Assembly: GCA_049999725.1 (NCBI GenBank)
Contig: JBNGIS010020315.1
Location: forward strand, 1-30,527
Reading direction: 5' to 3'
Origin: Haplomitrium mnioides
Lineage: Eukaryota > Marchantiophyta > Haplomitriopsida > Calobryales
DNA length: 30,527 nt
Shown here: positions 17,632 to 27,419 of the stretch, in pieces
How positions within the stretch are numbered: the first letter of the stretch is position 1
Layout: every line of letters begins with the position of its first letter
Notes under the pieces: generated by a model
Seen by the model: the letters and a program-made list of their open reading frames with translations, nothing else
The model's database searches: none
What the model was told of the DNA's origin: nothing
Position numbers and translations under genes: made by a program

Positions 17632-17818
17632 GTGGATTAAATTATAGGCTAAGAGGACCGTGGATTAGATTATAGGCCAAGAGGGCCATGGATTAGATTA
17701 TGGACCAAAAGGGTCGTGCATTAGATTATGGGCTGAAAGGGCCATAGATTAGATTATAGGCCAGGAGGGCCGTGGATTAGATTAGAGGCTAGAAGAGCCG
17801 TGGATTAGATTAGAACCC
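17632..17818. repeat. 28-bp minisatellite, about 6.7 copies
   Basis: Units start at 17632, 17660, 17688, 17716, 17744, 17772 and 17800 (partial), each beginning GTGGATTAGATTATAGGC or a variant and ending AAGAGGGCC or a variant. The spacing is exactly 28 bp throughout. The last unit is cut at TTAGAACC. Confidence 0.95.
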
Positions 17819-18090
17819 TTCTTCAAAAAGTGTTCTTTTTGTTCATGGCACATCCATGTGGAAGTCTTGAACTTATCTTTGATGGTCTTGTGTTACTGCT
17901 TCAAGTATGTATGATTTTCTTGTTTCTGATTCGTGTATTTGTGTTTGTCTTTGCTATGAGTAATGTGTTATATTTTTTTTTCCAGTTCAATTGTTTGTGT
18001 TGTTTCTATTTGTTATTTTGTTATTCGTCGTTTTTTGTGGGAGTCCCAATCATCAACATGAGCAGTTTATGAGCAGAAGATGCTCATGAT

Positions 18091-18105
18091 TCAAAAGGGA
18101 GATTC
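18091..18105 (+). promoter_or_regulatory. Polypurine tract of the nested element
   Basis: TCAAAAGGGAGATTC precedes TGTTAGG, in the context CATGATTCAAAAGGGAG. This resembles the CATCAAAAAGGGGGAGATTG signature that precedes 3' LTRs of many plant copia elements. Confidence 0.5.
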
Positions 18106-20476
18106 TGTTAGGTCACGAGATATGCAACTGAAGAAGCTTCTAGAAGAGCTTTGTTGGAGCACAAGAAGCAGCACAATCATTGGTGAGCAACAAAGTGGCA
18201 TTGTTTGGCTATAGGAAAGTGCTATTCTATCATTTGTCAGAGTAGGATATAGAAGGTCAAAGTGATTGAAGACAATGGAGGCTGGCAAATTTGTACTGAA
18301 ATTATAAGAAGCATGCAATATCAAGGATCTGAGGGCTAGATTCTGGATTAGGCGGTGTGTGTGGATGGAGAAGAGTTTGCTAGATGTTGACAACATTTTG
18401 AATTGCTTGGATTGTATGGTGGCTGCTAAGGGAGTATAAGGCTAGTAGGGTTGTGCGTAGCAATGGGTTAAAAAACTCTAAATTTAGTGCAAATGGGGAA
18501 AAATAGTTTTCCCCTTCCCTTTCTTGACCTTGAAAGTTGGTGCAGAGAGGGGGAAAATAGTTTTCCCCTTCCTCTTCTTGATTTTTGAAAATTTGGTTGC
18601 AACAAAAAAGGTTGTAATTGCCCTGTAAAGGGAGAGAAGGTCTTTAAAGAGAAGGCATGGGATAGAGTGCCTCTTATCGATAACCCCTGCAAGATTATTT
18701 TCTTTTCAAAAAATTTGACCAGAGCATGGCAAGGTGTGGAGTAGGCTGAAGTGCTGGAAAAGGATTCACGAGGAGCAGCCAATTTGATCGCAATTGCATG
18801 TTTGGATCTTTGGCAAGAAGACAAATTGAATAGAAGCAAGCACTCGAAGGAAGCAAAATGGCTAGAGGTGCCTTACTATTGCGACCACAAAGAAGGATAA
18901 GAAAATATCAATCAAGCCAAGAATTGACATGGAATATACATTGCGAAAGGAAGGCAAAGAAGTCTTGGCATTTGAGAAATTCCAATGCATTGACCAGATT
19001 TCTTGGCGGCAACATCACAAAGGACCCACATGAGAGCTCCACAAAGGGAGATAACAGTTTTAGTCTTTGTGACTCACCATCTTTTACAGAGCAAGAAACT
19101 TTGGCAAAATGAGGGAGATCTGTGATATTAAGCATGGTATACAGTGCAGAATGTACTCTCAAAGTTGGAGATTGGCAAGTGAAGACCTTGGACTATGTGG
19201 AGAAGGACAGGAAAATCCAAGCATTCCTTTTTACTTCCACCTCATAGGAGACACTCATCGAACATGCGGAAAGCTACACCCATTTTTTCTGTAATATTGC
19301 CCATTTGTTTTGAAAGCAGTTCTACATGTTGGCAGCCCAACTAGTCTAGTCAAGAAGTACTCCCAAAGGGCTCCGATTGTAGGAGCTTATGCATTCAGTA
19401 GCTCTTGGTGTTGGAGTATGCAAAATGAAGATCTTTGCTACTGTAAAGGAGTTTGAGGATTAAATTCGAAGAGTGTGATGGAACACTAGTGCGTGGGTAA
19501 AGTATGCCCAATGAAAGGAGAGCCAACAAAACTTTCACCGAGCGAGGTCCATTTGGAAGAGAGCTTTGGAAGTAGACTATCGCAACACTGCTCTATGGCT
19601 AAACATGTAGAGATAGAGGTGAAACATTGGTTTGTGAATCATGTAAGAAACGTCTAGGACATAGCAATTTCACTCATGCCTCAAATAGATTAGTTGTGGT
19701 GCATATATATTCTCATGGATGAAATGTTGGGAAATATTGTAGGAGCCTGACAAATATTTGAAAGATGGATGGCTTGGGAACCTCATCATCATGGTTGGTC
19801 AACATACATGAAATTTGAGCTTTAGTACAATGAGATTGAAAAAGTGAGAGGTATTTTCAAGAGGCAATGATTTTTGAAGGCTACTACATAGTTGCAACAA
19901 AGGACCAAAAAAAAACATTGAGAAAATCTTGTGAGTTTTGGAGAACTCCGAAACGCTAAAGAAGCATTGTGGCTCTGAAAGGTGGGTTGTGGAGGTGCAA
20001 GTTGTTGGTTTGAGTAGTAGGGATCCCAATCTTGTAGCACACCATTTTGTCAAGTTGGAGTGCTGCTTTGTTTGAGAGAGAACCAAATGAGTTTTCCCAA
20101 GAGTATGGATGGAAAATTTTGAGCACTTGGGCTACTATCAAGAAGGTTGAGTGCAATGTGGCTGCCAATGGTTGTCCAGCTATTGGTTTCTTAAAGCAGA
20201 GGTGTCTATCATTTGGCAACACCAAAAGCAGATGGAAGATTGCTAGAGCAGAGCAGCAAGGACTTGCTCAAAGAAGAGCTGTTGCAGTAAGAACTGACTG
20301 CAACAGAAATTTCAGGGCTGGAGAAACCTGTCCAAAGTAGAGCAGCAAAAAGAATAACTACTGAAAATTTGCAGTAGCAGGAAGTGCAAGAGAAAATTTG
20401 CAAGGAAGAGATCTAGAGTAAGAAAATGAAGAAGAAATTGATGGCTGGAGAAGAAATATGATGGAGCAAGATTCCA
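18106..20476 (+). repeat. Right LTR of the nested element, proposed full length 2371 bp
   Basis: Starts TGTTAGGTCACGAG after the polypurine tract and ends GAGCAAGATTCCA, joined directly to gypsy RT sequence at 20477. Only the last 590 bp is duplicated at the left end. An open frame at 18858-19112 has no recognisable domain. The start rests on the TG and polypurine rule alone. Confidence 0.5.
18487..18597. repeat. Two tandem 53-bp units each with a perfect hairpin
   Basis: Each unit contains GGGGAAAAnTAGTTTTCCCC (18495-18514) or GGGGAAAATAGTTTTCCCC (18550-18568): an 8-bp perfect inverted repeat around a 3 to 4 nt loop. Units start GTGCA at 18487 and 18540. The stems are conserved in both copies while the flanks vary. 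Confidence 0.85.
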
Positions 20477-21290
20477 TCTTAATACCATTCGAAGACACTT
20501 TATATCCTAGGTATATCACCTCTTGCAATAAAACTTCCAGTTGTATAGCTTTTGCAATACTTTCTTGTGATGAGCACGATGCTCAACTTCACTTTTACTA
20601 AAGATAAGAATATAGTCCAAGAATGCCAACACTGACTTGTCTTATAACCTATTAAACACTTGATGCATTTGATCCAAAAATATCACTAAAGCATTAGTAA
20701 GACAAAATAAAAGAACCTTCCACTCAAAATGCCTACACCTTGTGCAAAAAGATGTCTTTGGTACATCACTTGGTTTGATAGGAATTCACCAATAGCCACT
20801 TCAAAGATCCAACTTAGAAAAGAGTCGTGCACCATTCAATTAATCCAACGAATCATCAGTGTGAGGTAGAGTATAGGCATTCTTTACTATTTGATTGTTC
20901 AAGCCTCGATAATTTGTACAAAGACAAAATCCACCACCTTTTTTTAGTACAAAGAATACTAGAGCTTCCCAATGCAAAGTAACATGTTGAATGAAATCCT
21001 TCTAAATAAGACCAGTCAAGGATTTTGAAAGCTCTTTCTATTCTTGTGGTGCTAACTAATATATAGGTCAATTATAAGTAGTATTGTCTAGTATCATCTC
21101 AATGGGAAAAGGCATTTCTTGATCATCTAAAAACCCCTTTGGCAAATCCTCCGGAAACACATTCGCAAACTCCTTCAAAATATCATCTTTCATTGAGGTG
21201 GGCACAAATTTTCCTTCCTTCTTACTCAAGTCCATGATAGGCTTGATCCAAACAGCAAAGACATGTAATTCTTACTCTTCTGAATTAATA
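20477..21290 (-). pseudogene. Reverse transcriptase remnant with FLDY box (left gypsy body)
   Basis: From the right: DDILKEFANVFPEDLPKGF, MPFPIEMIL, LVFFVLKKGGGFCLCTNYR, NGARLFSKLDL, then a decayed palm and at 20612-20623 FLDY followed by ILIFSKSEVEHRAH. The second active-site Asp of the polymerase box has become Tyr. It continues to YLGYKVSSNGIKM and is cut at 20477 by the nested element; the RNase H that should follow resumes at 14190. Confidence 0.85.
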
Positions 21291-22420
21291 TGCTGAACTA
21301 ATTTAGGCTTTCTCACCAATGGTGTCTAACATCTAAAAAGAAATTTCTTACCTTTTAAGGTAACTTGAATTTGTTGTTATGCCTAATCAACTTGAGTGGA
21401 TGGATCTTCAAGCCAAGGCAACCCTAAAATGATGTCACAATCCACTAGTGCAACAACAAATTGCATAAATTCCACTTACTCTTTGACAATCCCTAGAAGG
21501 AATGATTTTTTAGAGCAAAACACGTCATGCTTTTGGCCATTGGCTATAGTCACAACACTCCTCTTGATATACCTAAATTTTTCTTTGATTATCTTAGCCA
21601 AACCTAGTGACAAAACATTTTCACAACTCTCGCTATCCACCAACATTCTACAAGAGTGCTCCTCAAAAATACAATCAAGGTAGAAAAAGGTACTTTGAAT
21701 TCTTGTCGAGATTTTAATTCCATTAAAGCTAGTCAAATTTTGAGTACGTTGTTTCAATGGTTGAGGATATGAGCTAGCTTTTGTAGTTGTAAGTAATGAG
21801 TTATGTCGCTCTGCCGTGCATATTATTCTTCTATTCGACCTAACTCTTTCATTGTCACTTCCATTCTTGTGCAAGGCTTCAATCCCCAAACAAAGCCGTC
21901 TAGTGCTTCTTCTTCTCTTATATCAAGAATTTGCATAATTGTATCGTGAAATTGTGCAACATATAGCTTCTCACTATACCAAGTTGTTTCAATTTGGCCA
22001 ATCAATTTCTTGCTACTTTTGAAGCATTTAAAACTCTAAATCTTGAAATCACCACTTCTTTGAATTCACACTTAGAAACAATAGGAGCAACAAATCCATT
22101 GTGCTAGTTCTATTTGATATCTCCACCAAGTATTTGCAACTTCTTCCAATTGACTTTCCGCAAATAAAATTCATGGACCGTGTTCTCTAATGTTTGTAGC
22201 TTCAAAATATCACTCACAAATGAAAATGAAGTTCTCATATGCATCACAAGTCGTCTTCCCGTCATATAGCATTTGAAATCGTCCATGACTCTCTTCTTTT
22301 TGAAAAGTTTCTCTTTCTTTCATTCACTTCCAAAAGGCATGAAAGATGTTCAAACCTTTGTTGCATTACTTGAACCACCTCTCCTTGATTCTTCATGTAA
22401 CTCACCACCAAAAATCAACC
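21290..22420 (-). pseudogene. Gag and protease remnant lacking the zinc knuckle (left gypsy body)
   Basis: The minus frame 21476-21889 (137 codons) fuses late gag (EALHKNGSDNERVRS, PQPLKQRTQ) directly to the protease leader (NLTSFNGIKISTR) and protease (EEHSCRMLVDSESCENVLS, IANGQKHDVF). Protease keeps the catalytic LVDS. Compared with element 2, the CCHC knuckle segment of roughly 80 to 90 codons is missing. Further right are the gag helices (AQFHDTIMQILDIREEEA) and an N-terminal gag with stops up to the PBS. Confidence 0.75.
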
Positions 22421-22435
22421 TAGCTCTAATACTAA
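22421..22435 (-). promoter_or_regulatory. Primer-binding site after LTR-B
   Basis: The minus strand reads TTAGTATTAGAGCTA right after the LTR end TTTTACA, the same variant as at 10344. It shows that LTR-B acts as the 5' LTR of the left body. Confidence 0.75.
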
Positions 22436-22882
22436 TGTAAAAAAACCCAAAGACGATTTCCAAATGAGTAAGAACTCATAGTGAACTCTAATAGAGTTCT
22501 TCAACCAGATGCTAATAAGACAAGAAAAACCCCTACAAGAAAACTCTAATAGAGTTATGCAACTCAAAGCCCAAGCTATTTAGCAAAGAATGCAAGCAAA
22601 GTCAAGCAACCCTAGAACCCAAATGATTTGAGAGGAACTCCAAAATGAGAAGTGATGTTATGAAGCCCCTATATTTATACAAGAGAATGAGGTGTCAGCT
22701 TCGAAAGCAAATAATCTTGTCCCACTTCAACTTTAAAAGAGACCTTATACCAACTCATTTAAAGTAACTCCAAAGGCAAGTAAACTTAAAATGACTTCAA
22801 CCCTAAGAGTGACCCTCTACCACTTTCTTCACTCCTCTCTATTTTCTTTTATATAGCACAATATTATACTTGCAATATTACA
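22436..22882 (-). repeat. LTR-B, 447 bp, shared by both gypsy bodies
   Basis: In element sense it starts TGTAATATTGCAAGTATAAT (22882) and ends TTTTTTTACA (22436). On its right lies the chromodomain stop and degraded polypurine tract of the right body. On its left lies the PBS and gag of the left body. It therefore serves as 3' LTR for one and 5' LTR for the other. A TATA box (TATAAATATAG) is near 22668-22678. Confidence 0.85.
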
Positions 22883-22902
22883 TAATCATCACATTCTAAT
22901 CG

Positions 22903-23207
22903 ATGATATCATCATCATGATCGACAATTTCAAATAATTGAATAGCCTCTTGAGAAATCTCAAGGTTAGAACACGACTTCCAAGTAGCATTATAAAGCAA
23001 ATATTCCTTCTATAAAATTCCATATTGAACTTGAGGATGTCGTCTACACTTGAAGACTTGTTTAGCCAAAATACGATCCACTTCATATTCTTCATGATAA
23101 TCAAGAAAAATATATGGAGGAGGAATTTGAACACAATTTGAAAAAGAAGATGGACTGAAAACAAAAGGCTTAAGTTTAGATACATGGAATACATGACGAT
23201 TCTTCAC
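22903..23207 (-). pseudogene. Integrase C-terminus and chromodomain (right gypsy body)
   Basis: Reads RHVFHVSKLKPF, then the chromodomain EEYEVDRILAKQVFKCRRHP, QVQYGIL*KEYLLYNATWKS, SNLEISQEAIQLFEIV and DDDIID-stop in one frame with only one internal stop. YEVDRILA, ATW and the FE end are the chromodomain landmarks; the Trp before KEY is a stop, as in the left body. The stop codon borders the 3' LTR. Confidence 0.9.
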
Positions 23208-24240
23208 ATGAAGAGGAAGATCAAGTTTGTATGCAACGGGAGAAAAAACTTAAGAAATTGAGAAAGAACCAATCTAAGCTCGATATAAGTTATGGACTTA
23301 AATATCTAAAGACAAAGAAAGATCATATGTAAAAAACATAACTTGGGCACTTAAAACGTAAGAGAAATCACAACAATGTTTATCGGCATATTTTTTGCCA
23401 ATTTTGAGCAATGAAAAGATGGTTTTGAGCATCTTGCAAAGAGTAGGATAAATGAGACCAAAATGTAGAAAGACTTGAAACATTGGAAGAGGAAGAAGAA
23501 AGAAAACCATTGGGAACAAGACGATTTTGATCTGAATTAAGAAAGAAAGAAGAAAATCCAATACTTGTTTGTTTGGAGTTGTTGTATACAAACGCCACAA
23601 TCGGTAAGAAATTGTCTCAATTTGTGTGATGAATGTTGATAAGCGCTTGAAGTGTATCTCCTAAAATGCAATTTATGCATTTGATTTACCCATTTGTTTG
23701 AGGATAATAAGCAGTAGATATAGATAGTTTAGTACCTAAAAGTGTGAACAACTCTTGCCAAAACTTGCTAGTGAATCATGGATCCATCGTATCTATCATC
23801 GGTACTAGATGAATATGTTTGCTTAGCTTGTCCACAAACACTACAATGGCAATAAACCCACAAAGCGTAGTTGGGAGCAAAGTGACAAGATCCAAAGTCA
23901 CATGTTTCCAACAAGTAGTAGGAATTGGTAGTGGTTGAAGAATGCTAACTAGTTTTTTATTTGAAGCCTTGTTTTGTTGACAACTTTCACAAGAATGAAC
24001 AAAGCCATGAGCATTTAGAGCTAGGTTTGGCTACCATCAAGTGCATTCAAGCAACTCCATAGTCTTGTCTACCCCAAGATGCCTAGAGATTGGAATGCCA
24101 TATGCTTCTTGCAAACGGACTATTTGAAATTCATCATCTTGTAGAACATATATTTGATAGCCTTGATAGAGAATACCATCCTCAATGAAAAATGTTTGAT
24201 ACTCGCTATCTTTGACCGCCAGATGTGTTATAACAAAATT
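23208..24240 (-). pseudogene. Integrase zinc finger and core (right gypsy body)
   Basis: Zinc finger: EAYGIPISRHLGVDKTMELLE, then HGFVHSCESCQQNK with both Cys kept and the first His altered to Tyr. Core: HVTLDLVTLLP with first Asp, IAIVVFVDKLSKHIHL, a small deletion after PMIDT, FTSKFWQELFTLLGTKL, YYPQTNG*INCINCILGD and VYNNSKQTSIGFSSFFL. The second Asp and the Glu are both replaced (T or M, and N). About 25 codons between the IDT loop and FTSKFW are missing. Confidence 0.85.
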
Positions 24241-24289
24241 TTATAAAGAATGCATCTTCTTGTAACTTTTGTCGAAAGTCGTCACTGGT

Positions 24290-24880
24290 TGCTTCATCAA
24301 GATGTAATATACTAACATTTGCAACCTCCAATGTATTAAGTCAATGATCTAGTCTTTGTGACAATGCATCAAGAATGGTGTGGAAGCTTCCTAGCTTGTA
24401 CTTCAACTTGATATCGAAGAGATGTAGCTGACTTTCACATCGATAATAACAACTTGTCATATTTTCCAAGTGAATTGATTGCAGCAAGGATTTGTGAATA
24501 GTGCACATAAGTACATGCTTTCATAAAATATAGTGTCTCCAAACCTTGGTAGCATAAACCATCGCCAACTGCTATCTATTTCTTGCAAAATAATTTCTTT
24601 CCGCTTATTTAGTCAACGTGACATTAAGGCAGTCGTATGAAGTCCATCTTCAAACTCTTGTTTTAACACTGCTCTACTAGCATAATTAGAGACATTAAAA
24701 TCAACTATACAACATGCTTTTGATTCATATCATTGTAGAATTGGACGAGAAGACACCTCATATTTGAATTGTTGAAATGCCCCTTGTTCTTTGATCGTTC
24801 ATTGAAACTTTGCCTCTTTGCCTAACAGATCTATAAGTGGTGCCAAAATCTAAGTATAGTAATGGATGAATCTTTGATAA
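24290..24880 (-). pseudogene. RNase H remnant (right gypsy body)
   Basis: Reads AERNYFARNR*QLAMVYATK, VWRHYIL*KHVLM, HKSLLQSIHLENMTS, LHLFDIKLKYKLGSF and HTILDALSQRLDHLI. The last matches the ADALSR end of gypsy RNase H. The N-terminal strands are largely lost to frameshifts. Confidence 0.8.
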
Positions 24881-25854
24881 AAACTTGCCAATCCATTGAA
24901 AGCTCAAACATCACTTGCATCATTTGGTGTTGGCCACAATGTAATAGCCTTAATTTTCTCTTCTTTCATCTTGATACCATCTGCAGACACTTTATGTCCT
25001 AAGTAAGTCACCTCTTGCTTCCAAAGCTCACACATGAACTTCTTGCAATAAAACTTCCAATGACATCGTCTTTGCAATACTTTCTTGAGATGAGCACAAT
25101 GCTCAACTTCACTTTCACAAAAGATTAATATTGTCCAAAAACACAACACTCACTTATTTAACAACTCATCAATTACTCAATGCATTTGATCCATGAATAT
25201 TGCCGAAGCATTAATAAGACCAAATGTATGAACCATCTACTTAAAATGCCCATACCTTGTGCAAAAAGTTGTTTGTGCACCACTCAATTGATCCAAAAAA
25301 TCATCAATATGAGGTAGAGTATAGGTATTCTTTACCATTTGATTGTTCATGCCTCGATAATTTCTACAAATACCAAATCCACCATCTTTCTTTGGTACAT
25401 AGAATACTAGAGCTCCTCAATGCAAGTACTATGTTGAATGGAATCCTTCTCAAGAAGATCCATGAGGTCTTTGAAATCTCTTCTAATTATTGTGGTGATA
25501 ACCGATATATAGGTCGATTATAAAGGGTACTGTCTAGTATCAACTCAATCAGAAAGGTATTCTTCGATCATCTAGTAACCTCATTAGCGAATCCTCCGGA
25601 AACACATCGACAAACTCCTTCAAAATATCATCTATCATTGGGGTAGGCGCAAATTTTCCTCCCTTCTTACGCAAGTCCATGATGGACTGGATCCAAATAG
25701 CAAAGACATGCAACTCTTGCTCCATTGAATCAATATGCTGAAGTGATTTACGCTTCTTTACCAATGGAATTAAACACTTAAAAAAATTTCTTACCTTATA
25801 AGATAACTTGAATTTGTTGTTTTGCCTAATCCACTTGAGCGGATTGATTTTCAA
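24880..25854 (-). pseudogene. Reverse transcriptase remnant with FLDN box (right gypsy body)
   Basis: The pre-RT linker frame 25549-25854 reads MIDDILKEFVDVFPEDS and RLLDDRRIPF. Fingers and palm follow with stops (VPKKDGGF at about 25385, NGIKMVK and LPHIDD near 25300). The polymerase box at 25130-25141 is FLDN, the second Asp being Asn (GAT to AAT). The frame 24904-25149 gives SEVEHCAHLKKVLQR, WKFYCKKF, EVTYLGHKVSADGIKMKEEK and ITLWPTPNDASDV, the RT thumb and connection. Confidence 0.85.
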
Positions 25855-26190
25855 GCTAATGCAACCCTAAAATGATATCATATTTTATATATGCAATAAC
25901 AAATTGCATAGGTTCCACTTACTCTTTTCCAATCCTTAGAAGGAATGGTTTTTGAAAGCAAAACATGTCATGCTTTTGGTCATTGGCCACAGTCATAGAA
26001 CTCCCATGGATAGACCTAAATTTTGCTTTGATTATCTTAGCAAAATATTGTGACAAAACATTTTTAGAACTTCTGCTATCCACCAACATTCTACAAGAGT
26101 GTTCTTCGACCATACCATCAAGATAGAAGAAGGTACTTTGAATTCTTGTCGAGCTTTTAATTCCATTAGAGCTAGTGAAGTTCTGAGTAT
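25855..26190 (-). pseudogene. Protease remnant (right gypsy body)
   Basis: Frame 25919-26113 reads VEEHSCRMLVDSRSSKNVLS, FAKIIKAKFRSIHGSSMTVA and QKHDMFCFQKPFLL. LVDS holds the catalytic Asp, though the usual DSG is DSR. It is preceded by the same knuckle-less junction as the left body (NFTSSNGIKSSTR). Confidence 0.75.
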
Positions 26191-26868
26191 GTCATTTGAA
26201 TGGTTGAGGACGTGACCTAGCTTCTATAGCAATAAGTAATAAGTCATGCCGTTCTACAATGCATATTACTTCTTCTAATCGAGTGGACTCTCTCATTGTC
26301 ACTTCCATTCTCGTGCAAGGCTTCAATCTCCAAACAAAACAGTCTAGTGCTTCTTCTTCTCTTATATCAAGAATTTGCATAATTGTATTGTGAAATTGTG
26401 TAATATATAGCTTCTATTTGTACCAAGTTGCTTCAATTTGGCCAATCGATCTCTTGCTACTTTTGAAGCATTTACCCTAAATCTTGAAATCATCGCTTCT
26501 TTGATTTCACACCAAGAAACAATAGGACAACAAATCCATGTTGTGCTAGTTCTATTTGATATCTTTATCAAGTCTTTGCAACTCTTTCTAATTGACTTGC
26601 CGCAAATAGAATTTGTTGACCATCTTCTCTAATGTTTGTAGCTTTAAAATATTTCTCATAATTAAAAATGAAGCTCTCAGATGCACCAAAGACCGTCTTC
26701 CCATCATCTGTTTATAGCGTTGGAAATCGCATATTGCTCTCTTCTTTTAAAAAAAAGTTTCTCTTTCTTTCATTCACTTTCAAAAGACGTGAAAGATGTT
26801 TAAACCTTTACTAGATCACTTGAACCACCTCTCTTTATTCTCCATGTAACTCACCACAAAAAAAAAAC
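26190..26868 (-). pseudogene. Gag remnant without zinc knuckle (right gypsy body)
   Basis: From the right: LLKVNERKRNFF, DDGKTVFGASESFIFNYEKY, FKATNIREDGQQILFAASQL, ERVAKT and KEAMISRFRVNASKVARDRL, AKLKQLGTNRSYI, MQILDIREEEALDCFVWRL, KPCTRMEVTMRESTRLEE and ARSRPQPFK*. This is a typical plant Ty3 gag (retrotrans_gag) core. The basic tail with CCHC knuckle is absent before protease. Confidence 0.8.
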
Positions 26869-26871
26869 CGT

Positions 26872-26885
26872 AGCTATAATATTAA
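26872..26885 (-). promoter_or_regulatory. Decayed primer-binding site after LTR-A
   Basis: The minus strand reads TTAATATTATAGCTA after the LTR end. It is the tRNA-iMet site with several G-to-A type changes relative to TTAGTATTAGAGCTA in the sister copy. Confidence 0.6.
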
Positions 26886-27419
26886 TGTAAAAGAACTCCA
26901 ATACAAATTCCAAATAAGTAAGAAATCATAGTGAACTCTAATAAAGTTCTTAAGCCAAATGCCAATAAGGCAAGCAGAGGCAAGCCAAGCCAAGCCACTA
27001 CAAGATAACCCTAATAAAGTTATGCAACTCAAAGCCCAAGCTAAAGCCAAGAGTGCAAGCAAAGTCAAGCAACCAAAGAACCCTAGCGATTCGAGAGGAA
27101 CTCTAAAAAGAGAATTGGGGTTATGAAGCCCTTCTATTTATACAAGAGAAGGAGGTGTCATCTCCCTTCATTTACTTACAAGTCTCTTCCAATTTCAACT
27201 CTAAAAGTGATCTTATCTAACTTCTCTAAAAGTAACTTCGAAGGCAAGTAATCTTGTCTCACTCCAACCCTAAAAGAAACCTTACACCACTTCGTTTAAA
27301 GGAACTTCAAAGGCAAGTAAACTTAAAATGATTTCAACACTAAAAGTGACCCTCTACCACTTACTTCACTCCTCTTTGTTTTCTTATATATAGCACAACA
27401 TCATGTTTGTACTATTACA
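26886..27419 (-). repeat. LTR-A, 534 bp, 5' LTR of the right gypsy body
   Basis: In element sense it starts TGTAATAGTACAAACATGATG (27419) and ends GGAGTTCTTTTACA (26886). A TATA box TATAAATAG lies near 27132-27140. Its outer end abuts copia RNase H codons of the opposite strand with no gap. Confidence 0.85.

Larger units (their letters stand above)
14781..18090 (+). other. Internal region of the nested element, no recognisable coding
   Basis: Frames on both strands are short and match nothing known to me. Contents: a degenerate tandem of about 62 bp (15143-15290), the GT microsatellite with gap (15712-16239), a TATA-like GTATATATAC near 16830, and the 28-bp minisatellite (17632-17818). Base composition is more G-rich than the gypsy copies around it. 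Gag, RT and integrase motifs were looked for and not seen. Confidence 0.5.
14191..20476 (+). mobile_element. Nested non-coding LTR element, LARD-like, 6.3 kb
   Basis: Direct repeats of about 590 bp (14191-14780 and 19886-20476, about 95 percent alike by eye) flank 5.1 kb without recognisable coding. At 18091-18105 a copia-style polypurine end, TCAAAAGGGAGATTC, is followed by TGTTAGGTCACGAG. This suggests that the right LTR really runs 18106-20476 (2.37 kb) and that the left LTR has lost its first 1.8 kb. Non-coding elements with long LTRs are known in plants as LARDs. No PBS was recognised after 14780. The strand follows from the polypurine tract. Confidence 0.6.
12016..27419 (-). mobile_element. 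Tandem gypsy array, LTR-internal-LTR-internal-LTR, with a nested insertion
   Basis: Three same-strand family LTRs (26886-27419, 22436-22882, 12016-12537) enclose two internal regions. Each has gag-PR-RT-RH-INT-chromodomain order on the minus strand, with PBS after the first and second LTRs and polypurine sites before the second and third. The right body is 4003 bp between LTRs. The left body is about 3.6 kb after removing the nested 14191-20476 element. The flanking 5-mers (CATCA at 12011-12015, AATAC at 27420-27424) do not match, so the array is not a simple single insertion; unequal LTR recombination is the likely origin. Confidence 0.8.

Noticed and set aside
17632-17818. CRISPR-like array (28-bp repeats)
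   Set aside because: The units are contiguous with no spacers and the genome is plant; this is a minisatellite.
18858-19162. 84-codon frames on both strands as a gene inside the nested element
   Set aside because: Both strands are open over the same stretch and neither shows a domain; this is expected by chance in G/A-rich DNA.
1741-27419. Endogenous pararetrovirus (caulimovirid) origin
   Set aside because: Order PR-RT-RNase H-integrase with chromodomain, LTRs, PBS and polypurine tracts are those of Ty3/gypsy; no movement-protein or coat-protein region is seen.
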